This document shows, one piece after another, positions 25,128 through 32,292 of a DNA stretch of 49,507 nt (positions within the stretch are counted from its first letter, which is position 1; each line of letters starts with the position of its first letter). This DNA is from Robiginitomaculum sp. (GTDB lineage Bacteria > Pseudomonadota > Alphaproteobacteria > Caulobacterales > Maricaulaceae): NCBI GenBank assembly GCA_026982235.1, contig JALSHM010000397.1, forward strand, positions 1 to 49,507, read 5' to 3'. The notes under the pieces were generated by a model. The model was not told where the DNA came from, searched no databases, and saw nothing but the letters and a program-made list of their open reading frames with translations. Position numbers and translations under genes: made by a program.

Positions 25128-27053
25128 CTAAGAAATCTCTCGCCCCTTATTCAGTGTCCATGAAATCGAATTCCCCCGCATGATACCTGACACAGCTTTG
25201 CCTCGATTACGCTCAAGTACATCCCGCCAAGGCACTAGAGAAAAATCTTTGGCGCGTTCTATGATCGCGTATTTTCCGCTTGGGCGGGTGATGGCTTCTC
25301 TGTAAGTGCCGTTTATTCTGGCTGCGCCCTCCATACCCAAATATGCTTTGCCCAATGTGGCCGAGAGTTTCTTCGCCGCACATGCTAGGTCGCGCCGTTC
25401 GAGTTCGTCTAAATGTTTTGCACCTAATGGCGTGTTTTCATTTTCTAAAATACCTTGCTGAACCAAGTATTGGGTGCGTGCAGATTTTGCGGCCTGAACA
25501 TCACTGCCAAACCCATCGTTTACTGGCGCATTATCAGCCATTATTTCTACATCAAGCCATGTGCGCCCCATCGTTGTTTGTAGCTCTTTGAGTCGCAATC
25601 GCGACTGTACATTTACATCGACAGGCTTTGCTCTGCTTCTGAACTTTTCATAAGACTTAGCCCTATCCAAATAATCATGGGGTATTTTCCATGAGCCGTC
25701 TTTGTTTCGGGTTACATGTCCTGCGCGGCGCAATGCTTCCAGCCTACGGATATGCGCTTGAATATACTCTGGCCGTGCGCCTTGGTCAGACGCTTGGTGT
25801 ACCGCCGGGCTGTAGTCGCCATTTCGTTTTGCGGCTAGCTTATCAATCGTCAAGTCAGATTGCTTTGGTTCAATATCAGCGGGGCTAACAGTAACAACCA
25901 TGCCTATTTTTACATCTTCAATGTTCTCTCGGCGGCCTGCTTTGACATAAATGGCTTCACCCTCGGTGGTATCAATAATGAGATAAGCATTGTCATTTAT
26001 ATCGTCTAAGGAACCCACTGCAAGAATTTTTCCCGTTAAAGGTTTTGCTCGCACGTCATGAGGATCATAAACCACATCGAATTTATCGCGGCGATTTAGT
26101 TTTAAATCTTCCAATGCGTGATGATAGGCTTTTAAAATGTCACCTCGCTCTCCCATACTGCGCAGTGTATTTTCCATTTTTATATCAAGATGCCATACGC
26201 CTCGTTTTTCCTGATAAGCTAGCCCCATACGGCTTAGGGTTTTAAGACGCGCAATATCTAGGCGGCGTGTCCATTCCGTAGCTCGTTTTGGCGGCGTTGA
26301 TATATCTACAACATTGGCGTCTGCCATGCGAAGTAAGGCCCTATCAAGCTGCGTAAATCTCTCTTTGGTCACTTCGTTAGCAAGTTTCACGCCCGCTTCA
26401 TATTGATTGATGGGGCCAAGTTCTAACGTCACCATTTCTTCCGCCCGCTCCCGCATCCCGTATGAAATATATTGGCGAGGAATAACGAGATTTTTACCAT
26501 CATCATTTTTACCACCAATGACTATGTGCGTGTGCGGCGTTGCGGTGTCATAATGATTAGCCGCCACCCAATCGAGGCGTGTGCCTAAATCTTCTTCCAT
26601 CTGCGCCATAATGTCCCGCGTGAATGAACGTAAATCAGTTATCTCTTTGCCGTCTTCGGCAGAAACAATAATTCTAAATTGGTGACGATCATTTTTTCCT
26701 CGTTTTTGAAACTCATCTGCATCAGCAATGTCATTATGTTTGTCGTAGATACTGCCGCGTTCATTATCCGGGGCGGCGTTGTCACGAGCGATATAATCCA
26801 AGTGAAGGGATTGCGTCTGTGCGCCTTGTCCGCCCATTTTAACAAGGTTCACTTTTACGATAACCCGCCGCGAGAAAAACTGCTCCCGAACGGCGCTGCT
26901 ATTCCCGTTCAAACGCAGTCCATTCTTTGGCAAAGAAGCAGCGCCTGCCGCTCTCTTTACCCGTCCGGCAAAACTTATCATTCTACGAGAGCCACTCGGC
27001 GAATAAATACGCCCAATTTTAATCTCAAATATGTTTTCACCCTTGCCGCTCAT
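25128..27053 (-). CDS. VirD2-type relaxase with DUF3363 domain
   Basis: A 641-residue relaxase that nicks the element at oriT and stays bound to the transferred strand. The N-terminal relaxase domain (about 60-260) shows a tyrosine motif LHLDYIARD and the metal-binding histidine motif ATPHTHIVIGG. DUF3363 covers most of the C-terminal half (TDLRSFTRDI, later GRTWLDVEIM, SISWTLNKG near the end). The start overlaps the stop of a 67-codon upstream frame (ATGA), with no good ribosome site of its own. Orientation and neighbours (TraF-like peptidase, DUF2840 protein, AlpA-like regulator) are as in other alphaproteobacterial ICEs. Confidence 0.92.
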   Translation of the reverse strand: MSGKGENIFEIKIGRIYSPSGSRRMISFAGRVKRAAGAASLPKNGLRLNGNSSAVREQFFSRRVIVKVNLVKMGGQGAQTQSLHLDYIARDNAAPDNERGSIYDKHNDIADADEFQKRGKNDRHQFRIIVSAEDGKEITDLRSFTRDIMAQMEEDLGTRLDWVAANHYDTATPHTHIVIGGKNDDGKNLVIPRQYISYGMRERAEEMVTLELGPINQYEAGVKLANEVTKERFTQLDRALLRMADANVVDISTPPKRATEWTRRLDIARLKTLSRMGLAYQEKRGVWHLDIKMENTLRSMGERGDILKAYHHALEDLKLNRRDKFDVVYDPHDVRAKPLTGKILAVGSLDDINDNAYLIIDTTEGEAIYVKAGRRENIEDVKIGMVVTVSPADIEPKQSDLTIDKLAAKRNGDYSPAVHQASDQGARPEYIQAHIRRLEALRRAGHVTRNKDGSWKIPHDYLDRAKSYEKFRSRAKPVDVNVQSRLRLKELQTTMGRTWLDVEIMADNAPVNDGFGSDVQAAKSARTQYLVQQGILENENTPLGAKHLDELERRDLACAAKKLSATLGKAYLGMEGAARINGTYREAITRPSGKYAIIERAKDFSLVPWRDVLERNRGKAVSGIMRGNSISWTLNKGREIS

Positions 27054-27253
27054 AGTAGTTTTTCCGGGACATAGCGGGAACTAGCGGGACGTGGACTCTC
27101 TTTTTTCCCTTGTAGCATGGGGCATAGCGCCAAAAGTGTGGACTCTCCAAAATGGAGTGTGGACTCTAAAAAACGATGTGCAGACAATGACTTAAGCCCG
27201 TTTGGGCCCAGTCCTTTATCTTGCCGTACACATATCCCCTTAAAACCACCCAT
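27050..27253 (-). CDS. Small ORF coupled to the relaxase gene
   Basis: A 67-codon frame I do not recognise. It is supported by a very good ribosome site (AGGAGAAATT then ATG) and by a four-base ATGA overlap with the relaxase start, which otherwise lacks a clear ribosome site. The product would be a basic peptide starting MGGFKGICVRQDKG. The same bases hold direct repeats that could be part of oriT, so the frame may serve mainly as a leader that couples translation. It could also be chance. Confidence 0.4.
   Translation of the reverse strand: MGGFKGICVRQDKGLGPNGLKSLSAHRFLESTLHFGESTLLALCPMLQGKKESPRPASSRYVPEKLL
27062..27167. other. oriT: Candidate oriT / relaxosome-binding region
   Basis: The segment just upstream of the relaxase holds three copies of GTGGACTCT (27091-27099, 27138-27146, 27159-27167) and two of TAGCGGGA (27072-27079, 27082-27089). 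There is also an imperfect hairpin (ACTCTCCA-AAA-TGGAGTGT) at about 27142-27160. Repeats and hairpins next to a relaxase gene are typical of transfer origins, but no known nic sequence is recognisable. Confidence 0.35.
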
Positions 27254-27261
27254 AATTTCTC

Positions 27262-27789
27262 CTATTCCCGCGAATGTGTAATTTTGCGATTTCCAAGATA
27301 TTTAACTTTTCCCAAAATATTTTGGCCACGTACGGCACCAAAATAACGGCTGTCATATCCGTCCTGCACATCGGGTGAAACGAGAAAGTACTCATCCATT
27401 TTCAGTGTAAAGCAGCCCGATAATTTTGGCATGTCGCGCCCCAAACTATCCTGCGACAGGCTAATGATAACAGGATAGTTTGGGACGCTAACCCGGTTAT
27501 TATTGACACATATTTGAGTGCCAGAACTTGCCCAAATGGTTTTAATCATGGGGTATTCATAGGGTAGATAGCGGCGTTCATCCGCGAGTTTCCGTGCCCA
27601 GTTTGGCGCGTAAGCGGCCACTTGGTCACCGACTTTAGGCGGCGTTCTATCCGCTAATTTATACCATCCGATAGGCGCACTTGCGCTTGGATTATAAAGA
27701 AGTTTTGGTCTTGGTGGGAAAGATATTTCCGTTGTTGTAGCAACGATTAACATCGTAATACCAACGGCGATTAAAGTGTTTTTAAGCAT
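27262..27789 (-). CDS. traF: TraF-like S26 family conjugative transfer peptidase
   Basis: A 175-residue inner-membrane serine protease related to TraF of RP4, which matures the TrbC pilin. It has an N-terminal hydrophobic helix (about residues 5-20). The catalytic Ser lies in NPSASAPIGWY (about residue 37) and the catalytic Lys in YPMIKTI (about 83). The GCFTLKMDEYFLVSPD box and the DGYDSRYFGAV box are typical of the family. A strong GGAGG site overlaps the end of the upstream DUF2840 gene, with stop and start directly adjacent. Confidence 0.9.
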   Translation of the reverse strand: MLKNTLIAVGITMLIVATTTEISFPPRPKLLYNPSASAPIGWYKLADRTPPKVGDQVAAYAPNWARKLADERRYLPYEYPMIKTIWASSGTQICVNNNRVSVPNYPVIISLSQDSLGRDMPKLSGCFTLKMDEYFLVSPDVQDGYDSRYFGAVRGQNILGKVKYLGNRKITHSRE

Positions 27790-28224
27790 TTACACCTCCA
27801 GTATTTTAGAGAATTTCCGGATTGGACGGGCTATGCGGACGGCTAATTGCATTTGCCGCCAATGACTTTCTGGGACATTTTCCAAAGCACAACCGACCTG
27901 TTTCTCAAGGCTATCAAGCTGTCTGAGAATATATTTCATGGCTTCTGTGCCGTGAACATTGAGGAGAATATCAGCGCCGGGGCTTATACCTGTAATGCGG
28001 GTTATCTTGCCTGCCGCACATGTTTTGCAAACATAAAGCCGCCAATCCGTTGTGCCAAAACTGTTGGCCTGCCAGCGTATATAACCAAAAATTTGCTGTG
28101 GGCTGAACGCATACAGCGTCCGCGCCCGGTCAAGTCTAACTTGATATGTTGGTATGCCAAACCGGATACGGTGATTGCAATGCGCCTTGACGAACTTGCC
28201 TTGTACCAATGTTAAATCAGACAT
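27790..28224 (-). CDS. DUF2840 family protein
   Basis: A 144-residue DUF2840 protein, a family of unknown function found beside traF and the relaxase in alphaproteobacterial ICEs. Family features are HRIRFGIPTYQVRLDRARTL, FGYIRWQANSFGTTDWRLYV and VPESHWRQMQLAVRI. I start it at 28224 (MSDLTLVQG), eight bases inside the preceding AlpA-like gene, because homologues begin there. The open frame further upstream only runs into that gene. It is coupled on both sides. Confidence 0.85.
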   Translation of the reverse strand: MSDLTLVQGKFVKAHCNHRIRFGIPTYQVRLDRARTLYAFSPQQIFGYIRWQANSFGTTDWRLYVCKTCAAGKITRITGISPGADILLNVHGTEAMKYILRQLDSLEKQVGCALENVPESHWRQMQLAVRIARPIRKFSKILEV

Positions 28225-28435
28225 AGGTTTTGGCCTTAACTTGTTTCTCGCAGTAATCAGAATTCTTAGACCATCTGAGCAAATCGCGAACATGGTATAA
28301 GATCAATCCGCCGTGCTTACGGTATTCTGGGCCATCACCTTTCCAGCGCATATTGGTCAAAGTTTTAGGCTGCACACGCAATAAACGCGCGGCTTCCTTG
28401 GTCGTGTAGAACGGGCTTCTTTCTGGTTTCTTCAT
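28217..28435 (-). CDS. AlpA-like/excisionase-type helix-turn-helix protein
   Basis: A 72-residue DNA-binding protein. YTTKEAARLLRVQPKTLTNM is the helix-turn-helix and GPEYRKHGGLILYHVRDLLRW the wing and last helix. I choose the ATG at 28435 because GGAG lies six bases upstream; earlier in-frame ATGs lack this. Proteins of this class act as excisionases or activators in related ICEs. A near-perfect inverted repeat directly upstream suggests autoregulation or control by the FseA-like protein. It heads the DUF2840-traF-relaxase transcript. Confidence 0.85.
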   Translation of the reverse strand: MKKPERSPFYTTKEAARLLRVQPKTLTNMRWKGDGPEYRKHGGLILYHVRDLLRWSKNSDYCEKQVKAKTYV

Positions 28436-28447
28436 GGCAAACTCCAT

Positions 28448-28494
28448 AATTATCCGATAGCTAAACAAACATTTGCGGAACTATCGGGATAATT
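28448..28494. promoter_or_regulatory. Inverted repeat upstream of the AlpA-like gene
   Basis: AATTATCCGATAG (28448-28460) and CTATCGGGATAATT (28481-28494) are inverted copies with one extra G in the second arm and 20 bases between them. Further GGGA-type words follow (AGGGACGCTTGGGGAG). The place, between the FseA-like gene and the AlpA-like gene, fits an operator or activator site for excision and transfer control. Confidence 0.6.
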
Positions 28495-28580
28495 AAGGCA
28501 CGTTTAGGGACGCTTGGGGAGTGTCGTTTTTTCGATTTCGAAAAACCGATACACCAGCTACTCGCCTGAAAGGGGAAGAG

Positions 28581-29360
28581 TTATTCGAGCAGGGAAAGGT
28601 ACTTTCCATTGCGATATTCTTCGGCGTTTTTATATATTCTTCGTACCTGTTGCTTAAGCGCAGAGTGGCCATCTCCCCATTCCATATTCACATATTCTTC
28701 GCCCATGAGGGCAATGGCTATATCGCGGTAATCACCGCCATCTCTTTTAGCGCGCAATGCAATAAGATATTTTTGCAATCGTTCCGTATTCCTACGATAG
28801 CCAATTTGACTTAATTTACCGCCGCGTGAGCGGTGCAAAGCAATAATTTGATGGATGGATTTCATTCGCTTATTTGAGTGCAATCCGCCATCTACACGGA
28901 ACTCTACCAATGCTTTATCGTCGATTGGGTGCGGGCTATCACAATACAGTTGAAACCAGTAACGCCTACTTTTTAGCACAATATGTCGGCTCCCATTTAT
29001 GCTTTCAAACAGTGTCTTACGACAACAAAACTCTTGCAGCATAACCGTATCTGACGTCCGCCCAAAATTACGGTTATCTGTCTGTGTGTCATCTTGTGGC
29101 CGTCCAAGGCGAACATGAACGGTAGCTGGATAGTATGAGGGCTTCCAAAAGACATCTGCTTCCATCGCGTTCAAGTCGGGATCAACAAAGAATAATAAGC
29201 CCCATTTTCGAGCTTTTTCATACCGCCTATTACCAATAAGTAGGCGGCAACCACTTTCTAGTTCAACCATTTTTGGACTGTATTTTAGGCCGTCAATGCA
29301 GTCGTGGCGGTAGTCCATATTTTCGCGCAACATATCCCATGCCCATGCCGCGCTTGGCAT
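28581..29360 (-). CDS. FseA-like fused DUF6499-DUF2285 regulator (candidate excision activator)
   Basis: A 259-residue protein. The N-terminus (AWAWDMLRENMDYRHDC) matches DUF6499, and the C-terminal 100 residues (QIIALHRSRGGKLSQIGYRR, then GGDYRDIAIALMG, ending QVRRIYKNAEEYRNGKYL) match DUF2285. In the Mesorhizobium symbiosis ICE these two parts are separate genes (msi172, msi171) joined by programmed ribosomal frameshifting to make FseA, which activates the excision gene. Here they form one uninterrupted frame, so that control step would be absent. A good GGAGAG site precedes the ATG. Its target is probably the promoter of the AlpA-like gene just downstream. The fold assignment is from memory of the family, not a search. 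Confidence 0.8.
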   Translation of the reverse strand: MPSAAWAWDMLRENMDYRHDCIDGLKYSPKMVELESGCRLLIGNRRYEKARKWGLLFFVDPDLNAMEADVFWKPSYYPATVHVRLGRPQDDTQTDNRNFGRTSDTVMLQEFCCRKTLFESINGSRHIVLKSRRYWFQLYCDSPHPIDDKALVEFRVDGGLHSNKRMKSIHQIIALHRSRGGKLSQIGYRRNTERLQKYLIALRAKRDGGDYRDIAIALMGEEYVNMEWGDGHSALKQQVRRIYKNAEEYRNGKYLSLLE

Positions 29361-29484
29361 AAGAAGTCTCTCCGCAGGCGCGGCAATGTTTCTCCCATTT
29401 GGTGTAGTGATAAGCCTATTCCCCAGTCATTTTTTGCCTCTTTTAGAGCAAAAACGCTTAAAAATTGTAAAAAACATAAGAAAA

Positions 29485-29512
29485 CCCCCATCGGTTGTAA
29501 GGCCGATGGGGG
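29485..29512 (-). terminator. Rho-independent terminator after third DUF736 gene
   Basis: A perfect 10-bp stem CCCCCATCGG (29485-29494) / CCGATGGGGG (29503-29512) with an 8-base loop, followed on the minus strand by TTTTCTTATGTTTTTT. It sits 20 bases past the DUF736 stop and separates that gene from the FseA-like gene, which must then have its own promoter at about 29370-29480. Confidence 0.88.
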
Positions 29513-29532
29513 CTGTCGTCTGGGCGGCTTAT

Positions 29533-29868
29533 TTATCCGACTGGGTTCCAGAGGATGGCGTAGTCGCCTTTTGGCTTATCGTTAGCTCTGCCGAGATTGG
29601 CATAGACCTTACGCGGGCCAATCATCGGATGGGCGAGCGTGAGCGAGATATAAGGCTTGCCAGAGGTCTTGCCGACCCGGTTCCAGCCGCCACCAATCTC
29701 TGCGCCGTCATTGGTAAACACCCGAAAGTCTGGTTGTTTATCCGCCGTTTTGTTGTCGTTCGCGACGATGCTGATGCGGGATTTCAGGCCCCCAGAGCTT
29801 ATTAAGCCCAGAGTTCCTTCAAAATTACCGTCTTTGCTTTGGCTTACATATCCTAGTGCTTGTGCCAT
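29533..29868 (-). CDS. DUF736 family protein (copy 3, divergent)
   Basis: A 111-residue DUF736 protein of the classical ICE type (ALGYVSQSKDGNFEGTLGLI at the start, GKPYISLTLAHPMIGPRKVY in the middle, KGDYAILWNP at the end). It is only distantly related to the two copies beside the trb operons. It has its own terminator, so it may be strongly and separately expressed. The family is a hallmark of these elements without a proven function. Confidence 0.92.
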   Translation of the reverse strand: MAQALGYVSQSKDGNFEGTLGLISSGGLKSRISIVANDNKTADKQPDFRVFTNDGAEIGGGWNRVGKTSGKPYISLTLAHPMIGPRKVYANLGRANDKPKGDYAILWNPVG

Positions 29869-29875
29869 TTTTTAG

Positions 29876-30908
29876 TCTCCATTTAATGCCAGCTAATTTA
29901 CGGGAGCCTGTCTCCCTGCTGACGGGGACCGAAGAGGCCTGTGACAAAAACTGCATACCCCCTTCAAAAATTCTTACTAAAAATGTGGGCGTAACAAAGT
30001 GGAGCAGGTCAGTTTCAAACTATTTTGGCGCGTAGCGCATTTCGCGATGAATGGGCGTAGCCCAGAGGAAAATAGTTTAGAATTGTCCTTATGCAGGCTT
30101 TTGGCATGGGCTAGGTCACCACCCAGACAGCAGGAAGACAAGGCTTTCGTCACTTCGTTTGGTTCTTACTTGGGGGCTAGAAAATTGCGCGAGCGCACGG
30201 TTGTGTATGACAATGTGAAGATGGTAATTTTTAAGAACTGGGTTTCTTGGTGTAGAGTTCTGTTTCAGTGTCGCCACGAATGATAATGAAATGGTTGATA
30301 AATTTCCCGAATTTTACAGCGTTTACCACTGATGGCTGCTGATACTGGTAGCGGCTGCAACCTGATTGATAAGATGTCTGCCAAGCCTAAATGTCTCGCT
30401 CATGCACGCCCACCTGATGAATGAACCGCAGCAAGGTGTATGATAATCGCGGTCGAGCTAATGGTAAGCTAAAAGAACTTTGCCTTGCTTTGTAATTCAG
30501 CAGGATAGCAAACCACCCAATCGACAGCCCCTATTGGCCTAACAAACGAAGGGGTTTCGTGTGTGCGAGGGCAAGCCCGCTTATAAAACATCGGCTGAGC
30601 GGTTCAGCCAATGTGTTGCGACGACCCGTTGAACCCACACCCCCAAGCAGTGATAATAAAGACTTCCAAAGAATCACCCTATTTGGGTACAACATCTTTA
30701 TTGAACGTCTATGGTGTTCCCTCAAATATGAGAGTGTCTACCTACATGAGTGGAATGTGGCGGTCGTGAAGCCAAGGCCGAGATTGGAAAATAGATGGAC
30801 TTTTAGGGGCTGCCCTTGGGGTACGACCTCAAGCGACCTCACAGCCCATAAGTGCTTGACACCAGACGTCGCCTACCCGAAAATCATCCGAACGTACCAA
30901 GGAATAGT
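29876..30908. other. 1-kb non-coding, degenerate region
   Basis: No convincing gene. The left end should hold the DUF736 promoter (minus strand). The right part contains a transposase remnant, listed separately. Open frames on both strands here lack ribosome sites and family features. The stretch looks like decayed mobile DNA between the conserved ICE block and the following cargo gene. Confidence 0.6.
30691..30813 (+). pseudogene. IS3-family transposase remnant
   Basis: The frame at 30691-30753 reads FIERLWCSLKYESVYLHEW, which includes the third acidic residue (Glu) region of IS3-type DDE transposases. The continuation EAKAEIGK-stop-MDF is found in another frame from 30768. So the fragment has at least one frameshift and stops, and the rest of the gene is absent. 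It is a dead remnant. Confidence 0.75.
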
Positions 30909-32084
30909 ATGAATATGTTATTGAAAAACATTAATGACAAATGGGTCGCAGTTGCCATAATTACTTTAATAGCTTGGATGCTGGTTGCACCTATTAAAGC
31001 TTTTGGTGCCGAAAATAACCCACAAGAAAAAATGAAATTTTGGCATGCTGGCACTGGTGGAAATTGCAGTGTTTGCTCTTGGACAGCGGCCGAGGGAGTT
31101 ATTACTGAAGAAACCCCAGCCGACTTTCTAAAATATATTGAATCTGAAAAGCATGTTGGTGCCTTTGTTTCTTTCCATAGTCCCGGTGGAAACTTAAATG
31201 CCGGATTGGAGTTAGGCCGAATAATTAGAAAGCATGGCATTGCGACGCAGGTCGGAAAAACGGTTGTCTACCCGGAGCCCGAGTATGGAGGGCGATATTC
31301 TGACATAGAAATTGGAGAGTGTTCCAGCTCATGCGCCTATGCATTTATGGGTGGTACAGATAGGCAATTTGGTAAATTGGGTTTCCACAAATATAGTTCA
31401 GGGTCATCTTTGAGTAAGATTCTAAATATTGATAAAATTGATGACGTAGAAAAGCTTTCAATATCTTTATCGCAGTATATATCTGGGCTACTAATTGAAT
31501 ACATAGTAGAAATGGGAGTCGATCCGCGCATTTTATCCTTCATTAAAAACACATCATCAGATGCAATTATCTACCCCACTAAAGAGGTTTTAGAAGAATA
31601 TAATATCATATCACGAACAGGGCTATCTTCTTGGTCGCTTGAACCTGTTGGATCCGGAGCTGTAATGCTCGCATCAGATCAGGAGGCCTCAACTCCTATT
31701 GAGAAAGTCATATTTCACTGCCGAAAAACTGACGGTGCAAGATTGCTGACTATGGTTTCGGTTTATTCAAATGCTGAATGGGATATAGAGGCCTTACATC
31801 TAAATTCCGGTCTTATAGATGGCTGGGCAGGTGGTGGTGCCGATATAGAAATTAATGGGGTTAAAGTTGAAATCCCAAAAGCGCGAGTGGAGTTTTACAA
31901 TGATAAGAAATTTCGATATTACAGATTAAAAATAAACCAAAGAGAAGCCAATCTCTTGTTGAACGCTAAGGACGTTTCCTCACTTGTGTATTGGTCCAAC
32001 GCGGATGGTTTTCACCGTTTTAGGGCAACCTTTAAGGACTATGAGCGAAAAGCATTACGGATAGCTTGGACCAATTGTCTCTAA
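30909..32084 (+). CDS. Secreted ClpP-like (COG3904-type) protein
   Basis: A 391-residue exported protein. The ATG at 30909 follows AAGGA and begins a signal peptide (charged start, hydrophobic run about 13-27, cleavage near KAFGAE). An upstream in-frame extension would spoil the signal. The ClpP/crotonase-like fold of COG3904 proteins is visible: FVSFHSPGGNLNAGLELGRI (oxyanion loop), GECSSSCAYAFMGG (candidate catalytic Ser) and GKLGFHKYS (candidate His). It may be a periplasmic peptidase or an inactive relative. The AT-rich composition and position beside a dead transposase suggest acquired cargo. It is convergent with parB. Confidence 0.8.
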   Translation: MNMLLKNINDKWVAVAIITLIAWMLVAPIKAFGAENNPQEKMKFWHAGTGGNCSVCSWTAAEGVITEETPADFLKYIESEKHVGAFVSFHSPGGNLNAGLELGRIIRKHGIATQVGKTVVYPEPEYGGRYSDIEIGECSSSCAYAFMGGTDRQFGKLGFHKYSSGSSLSKILNIDKIDDVEKLSISLSQYISGLLIEYIVEMGVDPRILSFIKNTSSDAIIYPTKEVLEEYNIISRTGLSSWSLEPVGSGAVMLASDQEASTPIEKVIFHCRKTDGARLLTMVSVYSNAEWDIEALHLNSGLIDGWAGGGADIEINGVKVEIPKARVEFYNDKKFRYYRLKINQREANLLLNAKDVSSLVYWSNADGFHRFRATFKDYERKALRIAWTNCL

Positions 32085-32235
32085 AAATATTTCCGAGTTC
32101 TGTTGGCGAAAAGCGTTAATATCAAAGTGTAAAATTGTGTATGCTGAACCTTAGAAATCGGATGTTTTTCCCATTGATTTCGAGAATGTATGATTTTTGC
32201 TTAAGCTTGTGCACCAAACGCTTGCCATACAAATA

Positions 32236-32266
32236 CGGCTCGCGCCCCTTTTGGGAGCGCGAGCCG
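32236..32266 (-). terminator. Hairpin terminator candidate after parB
   Basis: A perfect 10-bp GC-rich stem, CGGCTCGCGC (32236-32245) with GCGCGAGCCG (32257-32266), around an 11-base loop. It lies 26 bases after the parB stop and between two convergent genes, so it may end both. The U-run on the minus strand is poor. Confidence 0.6.
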
Positions 32267-32292
32267 CTTTACAGACGGTGTATCGGGGGAGA

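Noticed and set aside
28521..28814. A 97-codon plus-strand frame
   Set aside because: It is mostly antisense to the FseA-like gene and has no coding signature.
29999..30283. A 94-codon plus-strand frame in the degenerate kilobase
   Set aside because: No ribosome site, no recognisable family and no neighbours in an operon; treated as non-coding.
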